A stretch of DNA of 64,000 nucleotides from Burkholderiales bacterium (GTDB lineage Bacteria; Pseudomonadota; Gammaproteobacteria; Burkholderiales; Burkholderiaceae_B): positions 62,001 through 126,000 of the forward strand of contig JAJTEM010000001.1 in NCBI GenBank assembly GCA_021299735.1. The letters are read 5' to 3'. Made by a program: the position numbers and the translations under genes. This document shows, one piece after another, positions 8,611 to 16,228 of this stretch. A model generated the notes under the pieces. It was not told the DNA's origin, did no database searches, and saw only the letters and a program-made list of their open reading frames with translations. How positions within the stretch are numbered: position 1 is the first letter of the stretch; each line of letters begins with the position of its first letter.

Positions 8611-9273
8611 TCAGTGAGAATGCCCATGTGAGTGCGGGTCAGCAGCAGGTGCTTCACCGCGTAACTCAGCACGCGCCTGCCCGATCACACTGACCGACGC
8701 AGTTAAACCCAGCGTGGCCATGAGTGCGGCCACAGCCAGGTCGGGCCAGGCGGTTTGCGTAACACCCACCAACAGCGCAGCGCACAACACAGCCAGGTTA
8801 CCAATCGCATCGTTACGGCTACACAGCCACACCGAGCGCATATTGGAATCGCCATTGCGATAGCGGTATTGCATGGCAGCCACGCCCACATTCACGACAA
8901 GGGCCATGAAGCCCACAACACCCATGGTTGCATAGGCAGGAACCTCACCATGAAATGCTGCGTACCCGGCAAAACCCAGCACACCCAAACCATACAAGCC
9001 CATGGAAATACCCTTTAGCAAGGCAGCTTTTGCGCGAGTTTGAAGCGCCATACCCAATACAAACAGCGACAAAGCATAGTTTGCAGCATCCCCACCAAAG
9101 TCGAGTGAATCGGCCAGCAGCGATACCGAGCCTGCTGACCAACTGGCACCCACTTCTATGAGGAACATGGCTGCGTTTGAAATAAGCGCAATCCACAGCA
9201 CCTTGCGAAAGCCAGGGTTGTTCGCTGAGGATTTGGCAGCTTCATCAGAGGAGCAGTGGTTGCAACCTGGCAT
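8611..9273 (-). CDS. Cation diffusion facilitator-like transporter
   Basis: 220 residues with about six hydrophobic segments. The intramembrane metal site is visible as L-L-A-D-S-L-D-F-G-G-D (about 53-63) in the second helix and S-R-N-D-A-I-G-N (about 152-159) in the fifth. A short N-terminal C-N-H-C motif and a C-terminal H-S-H-G-H-S-H tail are further metal ligands. The protein lacks the usual large cytoplasmic C-terminal domain, so it is a short CDF-like form exporting a divalent cation. It ends the leftward group that includes the Cys-rich peptide at 13087-13212. SD AAGGA lies about 9 bases before the ATG. Confidence 0.85.
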   Translation of the reverse strand: MPGCNHCSSDEAAKSSANNPGFRKVLWIALISNAAMFLIEVGASWSAGSVSLLADSLDFGGDAANYALSLFVLGMALQTRAKAALLKGISMGLYGLGVLGFAGYAAFHGEVPAYATMGVVGFMALVVNVGVAAMQYRYRNGDSNMRSVWLCSRNDAIGNLAVLCAALLVGVTQTAWPDLAVAALMATLGLTASVSVIGQARAELRGEAPAADPHSHGHSH

Positions 9274-9333
9274 GGTGGGTTTCCTTGTAAGTGCAAGCTT
9301 TACTGTATTAGAAACCCTGACATGGTGACAAGG

Positions 9334-10635
9334 TCAAGTATTTGCTTTCAAAGCGCTGAGCACTGCCCACAAGCGGTCTTGCCCCCAAACCATGGTGTTG
9401 CCAACTTTGAATGAAGGCACACCCCACAATCCAGCTGCAAACAATTCTTCCCGATTGGCTGCAGCCCGCTCACGCCATGCTTCATGTAGCAAAGCCACCT
9501 GTGCACCTTCCCACCGCAAACCAGCTCGTTCTACTATTTTTCTCAAGCCTTTGTCACTGCCTGCATCAATGCCTTCGGCCCAAACACCTTGCATATAGGA
9601 AAGTACAAACTCTTGCCCCTTGCTGTGCTGCTCGGCAAATGGAATCAAGGCCAAACCACGCTCAGTAGGTTTGCCCACAGGATCGTTCAAGCGACCAAAC
9701 GAAATACCCCGTGCATACGCTTCTCGGGCAGTGTCGTGCACAATGTATTCGCGTTTCACTTTGGGCACGGGCAAGCCTCGCATAACCATGGGCAATACAA
9801 AACGCAAATTCACTTTTGCGCCAGTGCGCTGGCCCAACTCGAAAATACGCGGTGCCACAATCGCGGAATAAGGGCTGCGGAACGAAAAGAAAAACTCAAT
9901 GTCTGGCGGGTTGTCCAGTGGTTTGGCCTTTAGCAATCCATCGTCTGAAGGAAACAGCAAGCCAATGGTGCCTTCGCGTTGTGCACCCAATTCTTGCAAG
10001 CGTTGCTCAAGGTGGTACAGGCGATCGATTCCCCAATACCACTCTCCTTCGTAATACAACATACCGCCCAGGTAATGGCCCAGCTTTTCTCGCAGGGTGT
10101 CGGTCTGTGCAATGTGGGTTTTCACATCAGCACTTGAAACCGGCTTCAGTGCATTCAATTCTTCGGGCGGAACCTGCATTTCATCTTCTGCCCACAACCA
10201 ATTACCCAGCAAGCTGGCGTGTTCCAGAAATTGACCACATTCAATGGCAGCCACCAAGGCGTGAGTTGCTTGGGCGCAGCGCACCTGGCCTGGCTGTTGA
10301 CCATGGTCGTTGAAATTCAATCCATGGTGCTGAGCAAGCAGGGCTGCATCCACGCGGCTATAAACCACCAGTTTTTCCCGTTCGGGCGCGGCTGAATCGG
10401 GCGGGGGGCTCACCACGTGTGGCTTTAACTCAATGTTGTAACGCGCCAAAAAACGTGGCAACGCTTGGGCCAGCAAATGACTGTAAGGGTCGTCTACTTG
10501 GTGAAAGTAATAAACCTGGTGGGGGCGGCCCGAGGCCAACCTTGCTTTCTCGGCTTTGGCGCGTTTGGCCAACAAGGTACCGCGCGCAAAACGGTGCTGG
10601 GTAACTACAGGCATCAACAGGGTTTTTAAACTCAT
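9334..10635 (-). CDS. DsbA-family protein with two tandem thioredoxin-like domains (HCCA-isomerase-like)
   Basis: 433 residues, no signal peptide, so probably cytoplasmic. Residues about 38-215 and 245-430 each look like a DSBA/2-hydroxychromene-2-carboxylate isomerase domain. The second begins with the typical F-F-F-S-F-R-S-P-Y-S-A and has P-M-V-M-R-G-L-P-V-P and the closing G-V-P-S-F-K-V-G. The first has Y-Y-F-H-Q-V-D-D-P-Y-S-H at the equivalent place. No CxxC is present, so the activity may be glutathione-linked isomerisation or transfer and not thiol oxidation. It follows the radical SAM gene by 33 bp and is probably in its operon. Function in that context unknown. Confidence 0.82.
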   Translation of the reverse strand: MSLKTLLMPVVTQHRFARGTLLAKRAKAEKARLASGRPHQVYYFHQVDDPYSHLLAQALPRFLARYNIELKPHVVSPPPDSAAPEREKLVVYSRVDAALLAQHHGLNFNDHGQQPGQVRCAQATHALVAAIECGQFLEHASLLGNWLWAEDEMQVPPEELNALKPVSSADVKTHIAQTDTLREKLGHYLGGMLYYEGEWYWGIDRLYHLEQRLQELGAQREGTIGLLFPSDDGLLKAKPLDNPPDIEFFFSFRSPYSAIVAPRIFELGQRTGAKVNLRFVLPMVMRGLPVPKVKREYIVHDTAREAYARGISFGRLNDPVGKPTERGLALIPFAEQHSKGQEFVLSYMQGVWAEGIDAGSDKGLRKIVERAGLRWEGAQVALLHEAWRERAAANREELFAAGLWGVPSFKVGNTMVWGQDRLWAVLSALKANT

Positions 10636-10668
10636 GGTGCTGCCTTTGAAGTTTACATGCTGTCAATA

Positions 10669-12582
10669 TTAAGCTGTTTTAACCGGTTTGCCATACAAAG
10701 CCTGCTCAATGAAGTTTTTTTGCACTGTGGGGCGGGGCACTTTTTGATCAAACCAGCTTCGAACGTTTTGATCAAGCCCAATACCATGCATATAGTTGTA
10801 CAAGGCTCGGTTTAGCCCTTCGCCAAGCGCGGCGTGGTCAACCCCAGTGGGGTCGATAAAACCAATGTCGTTTTTCGCAAAAGTGCCTTGGGGAAGTGGC
10901 TTTAATTTGATTCCGTATTCTTCCGGGTTTTTGCCCACGGGCGAATGCACAGTACAGGCAAAACGGTGAAAGTAGCCCGATTGAATACAGCCTTCTGCAA
11001 ACAACTGGCGCACGTATTCAAGTGCATCCACCGTGTCTTGCACAGTTTGGGTGGGGAAGCCGTACATTAAATAGGCATGCACCAGCACGCCTGCATCAGT
11101 GAAGCCTTTCGTAACCCGCGCCACCTGTTCAACTGAAACACCCTTCTTCATCAGGTTCAGCAAGCGGTCGGATGCCACTTCAAGCCCGCCACTTACCGCA
11201 ATGCAACCACTGTCGGCCAACAATTGGCACAACTCGGGCGTGAAGGATTTTTCAAACCGAATATTGCCCCACCATGAAATGGACACATTGCGCGCAATCA
11301 ATTCTTGCGCCAAGGCTTTCAGGGCTTTGGGTGGTGCTGCTTCGTCCACAAAATGAAAACCGGTTTGACCAGTTTCAGCCACAATTTGTTCAATGCGGTT
11401 CACCAGTTCAGTGGCTGTGGCATTTTCATAACGGGAAATGTAGTCGAGCGACACATCGCAGAAGCTGCATTTTTTCCAATAACAGCCGTGCGCCACGGTC
11501 AGCTTGTTCCATCGCCCATCGCTCCACAGTCGGTGCATGGGGTTCAACATATCCAGCAGGCTAAGGTAGCTTTGTAGGGGCAACCCATCCCATGTGGGGG
11601 TGCCTACGTCGCCAAACGGTACATCGGGTTCAGCCCAGTTGGTGTATTGCACTTTGCCTTCAGCGTTGCGAGTGAAAGTACGCACCAAACGCTGCGGGCC
11701 GCGCTTGCCTTGCAGGTGTTCAATCAGGCAAAGCAGGGGTCGCTCGCCTGAATCGAGGGTGACGAAATCGACGAAATCGAACAGACGCGGCTCGGCCAGT
11801 TCGCGCAATTCAGTGTTTACATACCCACCACCCAAACCAATTTTAATGGTCGGATTTTCGGCTTTCATGGCCTGCGCCATGCGCAGTGCAGCATAAACAG
11901 CGCCGGGAAAGGGCACGGATAGCAATACCAGTTGCGGCTGCTGGCGTTTGAATTCAGCAAGCGTCAATTCCACCAAAATTTCATCAATCAAGGTGAAGGG
12001 TTGTGCCAGGGCATTGGCCAAAGGGTCGAAACTGGGTTGGCTACCGGCCAGCGATTCTGCGTAGCGCACAAATTCAAAGCGGTCGTCGATTGCATCTGCA
12101 ATTACATCGGCCAAATCGTTCAGGTATAAGGTAGCCAGGTGGCGGGCTTTGTCTTGCGCGCCCAAGGCCCCAAAAGCCCAAGCCAGTGGGTCGCCGCCTT
12201 CTTCGTCCACATACACATCAAGCGATTCAAACCGCGGGCCTTCCGGCAAAAAAGCGCGGCTGTTAATGCGATGGGCCAAGGTGGAATCGCCACCTTGCAA
12301 AAAGCGAATGGTGGGGGCAATCGTGGCGCGGTATCGACTGAACTGGTCCATAAACAGGGCCACACGCTCAGTGACTTCCTCGTACTGCTCAATTTCCGCT
12401 GCAATTCTGTCCAGCCCTTCAGGCGAAAACAGCTTAAGCACAAGGCTCAGCGCAATGTCAGCCTGTACCGCATCAATACCCTGTTTGCGCAAAAAGCCGG
12501 TGATGTAGGCGGTGGATGGATAAGGCGTGTTGAGCTGCGTCATCGGCGGGATGAAGGACAGTACACGGAAAGCAGTAGACAC
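10669..12582 (-). CDS. B12-binding-type radical SAM protein
   Basis: 637 residues from a GTG at 12582 preceded by AGAGG. The N-terminal part (1-330) has cobalamin-binding-like features (P-P-M-T-Q-L-N-T-P-Y-P-S near the start; G-L-G-G-G-Y-V-N at about 245). The radical SAM core follows with a cluster motif C367-YWKK-C372-SF-C375, that is CX4CX2C and not CX3CX2C. Downstream are G-F-H-F-V-D-E-A-A-P-P, S-G-G-L-E-V-A-S-D-R-L-L and L-M-Y-G-F-P-T-Q-T, typical of the B12-dependent group. Members methylate or rearrange unactivated carbons; the substrate here is unknown. A TAGAAT element upstream (about 12610) could be a -10 box of its own promoter. Confidence 0.87.
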   Translation of the reverse strand: MSTAFRVLSFIPPMTQLNTPYPSTAYITGFLRKQGIDAVQADIALSLVLKLFSPEGLDRIAAEIEQYEEVTERVALFMDQFSRYRATIAPTIRFLQGGDSTLAHRINSRAFLPEGPRFESLDVYVDEEGGDPLAWAFGALGAQDKARHLATLYLNDLADVIADAIDDRFEFVRYAESLAGSQPSFDPLANALAQPFTLIDEILVELTLAEFKRQQPQLVLLSVPFPGAVYAALRMAQAMKAENPTIKIGLGGGYVNTELRELAEPRLFDFVDFVTLDSGERPLLCLIEHLQGKRGPQRLVRTFTRNAEGKVQYTNWAEPDVPFGDVGTPTWDGLPLQSYLSLLDMLNPMHRLWSDGRWNKLTVAHGCYWKKCSFCDVSLDYISRYENATATELVNRIEQIVAETGQTGFHFVDEAAPPKALKALAQELIARNVSISWWGNIRFEKSFTPELCQLLADSGCIAVSGGLEVASDRLLNLMKKGVSVEQVARVTKGFTDAGVLVHAYLMYGFPTQTVQDTVDALEYVRQLFAEGCIQSGYFHRFACTVHSPVGKNPEEYGIKLKPLPQGTFAKNDIGFIDPTGVDHAALGEGLNRALYNYMHGIGLDQNVRSWFDQKVPRPTVQKNFIEQALYGKPVKTA

Positions 12583-12647
12583 AATGAAACCTCTAGCAGA
12601 ACGTGGCTAGATTCTACACCGGGTGGGAGAAAATGAACGGTGGGGTT

Positions 12648-13049
12648 TTAAGTACGGGGTGGCCTGAAAAGGCGTTCATTCAACCACGCTTGTACCAGCA
12701 AGGGTTCAAGAAATGGCTGGGGTGGGTGCTTCACATCCATTTGCGTGTGAACTTGCTGCACGGCAAACACCGGGTTCAAAGCACACATGCCACATGCATT
12801 GCAGGCAGATTCATCAGCCGGGGCTGAATCGTTAGCTACCAACAAATCGGGGCAAGGTATCGAAAGCGGTGACCACTTTTCAGTGGGTTCGCCCTGGGAA
12901 TCGCCAATTGAAGCGGCATTGGCTTTCCAGTCCTTCTGGCACTGAAAACGACACAACTCGCTGGCACTTGCAGCCAGGGCCTGAAACAGGAAGGCACCCA
13001 ACAACAGGGCCACAAGCCATTGTGTAACAGTTTTCCAGAATCGCGACAT
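12648..13049 (-). CDS. Secreted Cys-motif protein, DUF2946-like (tentative)
   Basis: 133 residues. Signal-like hydrophobic segment at about 10-28 (W-L-V-A-L-L-L-G-A-F-L-F-Q-A-L-A-A-S-A-S). The mature part has C-R-F-Q-C and C-N-A-C-G-M-C, good soft-metal or thiol-chemistry motifs, and ends L-F-R-P-P-R-T. This resembles small DUF2946-type proteins found near copper genes, some of which act as metal-sensing leader ORFs; similarity is by eye only. It lies 37 bp after the Cys-rich 41-residue peptide and 66 bp before the radical SAM gene. No strong ribosome-binding site is visible. Confidence 0.55.
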   Translation of the reverse strand: MSRFWKTVTQWLVALLLGAFLFQALAASASELCRFQCQKDWKANAASIGDSQGEPTEKWSPLSIPCPDLLVANDSAPADESACNACGMCALNPVFAVQQVHTQMDVKHPPQPFLEPLLVQAWLNERLFRPPRT

Positions 13050-13086
13050 GGTTTAAAACAGCGTTTTGTTTACATTGCTTGCTGAA

Positions 13087-13212
13087 TTAGCAGCAAGGCA
13101 TCGCCATGGCACAACAAATGGCACCGGCTTCGCAGCAAGAACCTGCGAACGCATAAGTGGTGGCCAACAAGCCTGTGAAAAACACGCTGGTTTTGGTAAT
13201 AACTGCTTTCAT
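13087..13212 (-). CDS. 41-residue Cys-rich secreted peptide
   Basis: A 41-codon ORF with a strong ribosome-binding site (AAGGAG at 13218-13223, 5 bases before the ATG at 13212). Residues 1-23 are a clean signal peptide (M-K-A-V-I-T-K ... T-T-Y-A-F-A), leaving a mature peptide of about 18 residues with three adjacent-Cys pairs (S-C-C-E, I-C-C-A, P-C-C at the end). The pairs suggest periplasmic soft-metal binding. The family is not recognised. A longer in-frame ORF upstream to 13395 runs antisense through the cupin gene and lacks this start signal. A terminator-like hairpin precedes it. Confidence 0.65.
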   Translation of the reverse strand: MKAVITKTSVFFTGLLATTYAFAGSCCEAGAICCAMAMPCC

Positions 13213-13227
13213 AAAAACTCCTTCATT

Positions 13228-13253
13228 AAAAAAACAGGCAGCCAATCTGCCTG
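13228..13253 (-). promoter_or_regulatory. Terminator-like hairpin in the leader of the Cys-rich peptide (possible attenuator)
   Basis: Read on the minus strand, CAGGCAG-ATTGG-CTGCCTG forms a perfect 7-bp stem with a 5-base loop. It is immediately followed by seven T residues and then by the AAGGAG of the peptide gene. No same-strand gene lies just upstream that would need termination, so an attenuator or leader switch is more likely than an ordinary terminator. Confidence 0.5.
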
Positions 13254-13292
13254 CCATTACAATAGACCACGGTTTAAAACAAAGTTCAACCC

Positions 13293-13658
13293 ATGAGCAA
13301 AAAACTGACTGTATTTGCCAAGTGCAATACACCCCTGGAACACGACCGCCCACGCACCGACCGACTGGAAAGGGGTAACCCACTGCGCAGCACATGGAAC
13401 CACTACGATCAAAACGGCGTTAGCGCTGGTGTGTGGGCTTGCGAAGCCGGAGCTTGGCGTATTGCCTTTGCACCGGGAAAAGACGAATTTTTTCATGTGC
13501 TAGAAGGGCGCATTCAAATTACGAATGCTGAGGGTGTGGCTGAGCAATTTGGCCCAGGCGATGCTGGTGTTATTCCCGCTGAATTCACTGGCGTGTTTGA
13601 AGTGCTGGAGCCTGTGCGTAAACATTACGTGATCATTGACCGTGCGGCGGTGAAATAA
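13293..13658 (+). CDS. Cupin-domain protein (DUF861/cupin_3-like)
   Basis: 121 residues. Single small beta-barrel with W-A-C-E-A-G-A-W-R-I-A-F, D-E-F-F-H-V-L-E-G-R-I-Q-I (metal-ligand strand), G-P-G-D-A-G-V-I-P-A-E-F-T-G and a terminal Y-V-I-I-D. This is the ethanolamine/ureidoglycolate-type small cupin group, usually of unknown substrate. It is divergent from the Cys-rich peptide gene and one base from the TRIC channel gene, with which it forms an operon. Confidence 0.85.
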   Translation: MSKKLTVFAKCNTPLEHDRPRTDRLERGNPLRSTWNHYDQNGVSAGVWACEAGAWRIAFAPGKDEFFHVLEGRIQITNAEGVAEQFGPGDAGVIPAEFTGVFEVLEPVRKHYVIIDRAAVK

Positions 13659-13659
13659 C

Positions 13660-14304
13660 ATGACCGCAATAGAACCTGGCGAATTCAGCCAAAACATACA
13701 ACTGGGTATTGAAGTGGTGGCCACACTGGCCTTTGCCCTGAGCGGCATTCTTGAGGGCGCCCGCAAACGGCTTGATGCCGTGGGCGTTTGCGTGGTGGCT
13801 TTTTTGGCTGCCTTTGGTGGCGGCACGCTGCGCGATCTACTGCTGGATGTTCGGCCCTTTTTCTGGGTTAGTTACATTGAGCTGCTGTGGGCTGTTTTCG
13901 GACTGTGCATTGTGGCCATGCTGTTTATGCGCAAGCGGCATTTCACATTCACTGAAAAAGCCATTCTGTGGCCCGACACCCTGGGGCTGGGCCTATTCAC
14001 AGCAGCGGGTGTGTTTGCTGCAATTCAAGCTGGCATGCCCAGCCTGGTGGCCGTGTTCATGGGCGTTATTACCGGGGTATTTGGCGGCGTGCTGCGCGAC
14101 ATTGTGTGCAATGAAATTCCCCAAGCATTCAAAGACCACCGCCCGTACGCCATATGCGCCTTCTTCGGCGGCTGGGCCTATATAGGGCTGCGTGAACTGG
14201 GAAACCCGGCCTACATCAACATGCTGGGCTGTGTGGTGCTAACCGTGAGCTTGCGCGCATTTGCTGTGTGGAAGAATGTGCGGCTACCAGAGTGGAGAAA
14301 CTAG
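13660..14304 (+). CDS. TRIC-family cation channel (UPF0126)
   Basis: 214 residues with seven hydrophobic segments. The TRIC/UPF0126 repeats are recognisable from the paired glycine signatures G-G-G-T-L-R-D-L-L-L (about 48-57) and G-G-V-L-R-D-I-V-C-N-E-I-P (about 144-156). These are inner-membrane homotrimeric monovalent-cation channels. The start is 1 base after the cupin stop, so the two are co-translated. Physiological role in bacteria is poorly known. Confidence 0.88.
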   Translation: MTAIEPGEFSQNIQLGIEVVATLAFALSGILEGARKRLDAVGVCVVAFLAAFGGGTLRDLLLDVRPFFWVSYIELLWAVFGLCIVAMLFMRKRHFTFTEKAILWPDTLGLGLFTAAGVFAAIQAGMPSLVAVFMGVITGVFGGVLRDIVCNEIPQAFKDHRPYAICAFFGGWAYIGLRELGNPAYINMLGCVVLTVSLRAFAVWKNVRLPEWRN

Positions 14305-14334
14305 AATTTGAAACACAGCATTACCACCCCACTT

Positions 14335-14369
14335 CTACCGTGTAGGTAGTCAATAAATATAGACCTACA
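14335..14369. promoter_or_regulatory. Overlapping inverted repeats upstream of the GH5 gene
   Basis: CTACC-GTGTA-GGTAG (14335-14349) overlaps a second pair, TGTAGGT (14341-14347) and ACCTACA (14363-14369). They lie about 200 bp before the GH5 gene in a 264-bp intergenic region that otherwise holds only a doubtful small ORF. Possible operator. Confidence 0.35.
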
Positions 14370-14446
14370 AAGTTCTCATATTCAGGCTTTTGTTTTTTTC
14401 CCTTTGTGTACCGTTTTATTCAGAGAGCCTCTTCAGTACACCAAGG

Positions 14447-14557
14447 ATGACTGCTGTGAAAAAAACGCCCATAGACCGAAAAGCCACCGCCAACACTTGT
14501 CCGGAAACAATCACCAGAAAAGTTGCTCAAGGCAAAAGTGATTCGTTTACTGAATAG
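14447..14557 (+). CDS. Possible 36-residue peptide
   Basis: A short ORF from ATG 14447 (or GTG 14456, which has AAGGA about 7 bases upstream) ends 12 bp before the GH5 lipoprotein gene. It begins M-T-A-V-K-K-T-P and is rich in Lys and Thr. It has no recognised family and may be a leader peptide or chance ORF. Confidence 0.25.
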   Translation: MTAVKKTPIDRKATANTCPETITRKVAQGKSDSFTE

Positions 14558-14568
14558 GCTGCTTTACC

Positions 14569-16191
14569 ATGCTCAAAAATTGTATTGTTGTTTCATCGCT
14601 GTTGGTATTGAGCGCCTGCAACTGGGATGACCTACCTCAAAACTCCACGCGTCAACAACCAGCATCTGCACCCACGGTCACTTTTGAGCTTGAAGGTGTA
14701 CAGCAAGCCGCAGTCAGATTAGTACGGCTGAGTGACAATGCCGTACTTTTTGATCGCATCGTCAATCACAATGAAACCCTTAGCATACCAACCAGTAGCG
14801 CCTACAGAATTGAAGCCTGGTGTAACAGCCTAATGCCCGCCTTTAGCCGCACCATGAGTACCCCTCAGGTACTGGATACTGCCAATACTCTTTCATTGCA
14901 ATACACAGACGGTATGCTTACCGACACACCAGTGAGCACCACACCCGACCCGCGTTACCTGCGCGCCGAGGACAGCAATGGTCAACAAATTAATCAAATC
15001 AAGGATCGCAATGGCAATGTAGTTCAATTGCGTGGCACCAATCTCGGCGGCTGGCTTGTGCCAGAAAACTGGATGAATGGCTTCACAGGTTTGGACAACG
15101 ACATCTGGATGCGATTCGCGCTGCAAAAACTGGAAGAACGGTTTGGTGAAGCAGAGGCAGATCGCCTCATGAATATTTGGCAGGACAACTGGATCACCTC
15201 TGCTGATATTGACCGAATCAAAGCACTTGGTTTCAATGTTATGCGTGTGCCTTTTGGCTGGCGTAACCTGCAAAAAGCCGATGGATCCTGGCGCCTGAAC
15301 GATTGCGGCGAAATCGACTTTTCACGGTTTGACTGGATTGTGGCTGAAGCCAAAAAGCGCGATATGTACGTGGTATTTGACCTGCACAACTGGCAATCCT
15401 GGAAACCATTGGCCACCAAAGAAGAAACCACAGCCAGCGAACACGTATTGTTTAAATACGACTCAGCCGCTGAGGAAGCACGCACACAAGCCGCCGCACT
15501 TTGGACCCAGCTGGCCCGCCACTTCAAGGGCAACGGCACGGTGGCTGGGTTTGATGTGGTTAACGAGCCGACAGGAAGCTACCAATATATTGCCCATCAA
15601 CCGATGTACAACGCCATTCGCGCTGAAGACCCGGAGCGCCTTGCCATCATGAAATGGATTGAGGCACCCGACTTGCTCGATGAAAGCACAGGCCTTGATC
15701 ACCCGGCCAAAAAGTGGACCAATATTGCGATTTCAGACCACCACTTTATCTACAACAACACGACCGAAGCACAAGACCAGGCTGCGTTGGAAACTCGCAT
15801 CGCTGACCCGAAAAACCGTGTGAATGAAATTTCTGCGAAATACCCTTATTACGTGGCCGAGGCCAAAGACAGTGATGTGACCTACACCAGCTTCACACCA
15901 GGTAACTACACCAGCGGCACACCCGGTAATTCAGCCGAATGGCTTGCCCGTGCAATGGACAACAGAAACTGGCACTGGAGCACCTGGAACTACAAAACAG
16001 TTGATCAGGGCGGTTGGGGATTGTATGTGTATGGGCGAGATTTGATCATTAACCTTGAAACCGATAGCCCAAAGACCATGGCCTCGAAATGGCAACGCTT
16101 AAGTAACTGGCAATTGCCCACTGTTCCAGCAGGTGACGAACTACGCCCACGTACCCGGCAAGTACAAGGTTTGGGTTACCGGGTTCAGTAG
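14569..16191 (+). CDS. Glycoside hydrolase family 5 lipoprotein
   Basis: 540 residues. A lipoprotein signal with L-S-A-C (lipid Cys17) is followed by an N-terminal beta-rich region (about 30-125) and a GH5 TIM barrel (about 135-510). The barrel carries G-T-N-L-G-G-W-L, the strand R-V-P-F-G-W-R, and the acid/base Glu in F-D-V-V-N-E-P. The nucleophile is probably the Glu in Y-Y-V-A-E-A, a variant of the usual G-E. W-H-W-S-T-W-N-Y lies near the end. The G-G-W-L-V-P-E-N-W start recalls exo-beta-1,3-glucanases, so the substrate is probably a beta-glucan outside the cell. A hairpin terminator follows. Confidence 0.85.
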   Translation: MLKNCIVVSSLLVLSACNWDDLPQNSTRQQPASAPTVTFELEGVQQAAVRLVRLSDNAVLFDRIVNHNETLSIPTSSAYRIEAWCNSLMPAFSRTMSTPQVLDTANTLSLQYTDGMLTDTPVSTTPDPRYLRAEDSNGQQINQIKDRNGNVVQLRGTNLGGWLVPENWMNGFTGLDNDIWMRFALQKLEERFGEAEADRLMNIWQDNWITSADIDRIKALGFNVMRVPFGWRNLQKADGSWRLNDCGEIDFSRFDWIVAEAKKRDMYVVFDLHNWQSWKPLATKEETTASEHVLFKYDSAAEEARTQAAALWTQLARHFKGNGTVAGFDVVNEPTGSYQYIAHQPMYNAIRAEDPERLAIMKWIEAPDLLDESTGLDHPAKKWTNIAISDHHFIYNNTTEAQDQAALETRIADPKNRVNEISAKYPYYVAEAKDSDVTYTSFTPGNYTSGTPGNSAEWLARAMDNRNWHWSTWNYKTVDQGGWGLYVYGRDLIINLETDSPKTMASKWQRLSNWQLPTVPAGDELRPRTRQVQGLGYRVQ

Positions 16192-16202
16192 TTACAAAGC
16201 GA

Positions 16203-16228
16203 GGCGATTTATTTATCGCCCCGTTTTT
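16203..16228. terminator. Terminator between the GH5 and MFS genes
   Basis: GGCGAT-TTATTT-ATCGCC followed by CCGTTTTT. It lies just after the GH5 stop and overlaps the last codons of the convergent MFS gene. Confidence 0.6.

Noticed and set aside
13213..13395. Longer version of the Cys-rich peptide ORF
   Set aside because: It would run antisense into the cupin gene; the ATG at 13212 has AAGGAG and starts a clean signal peptide.
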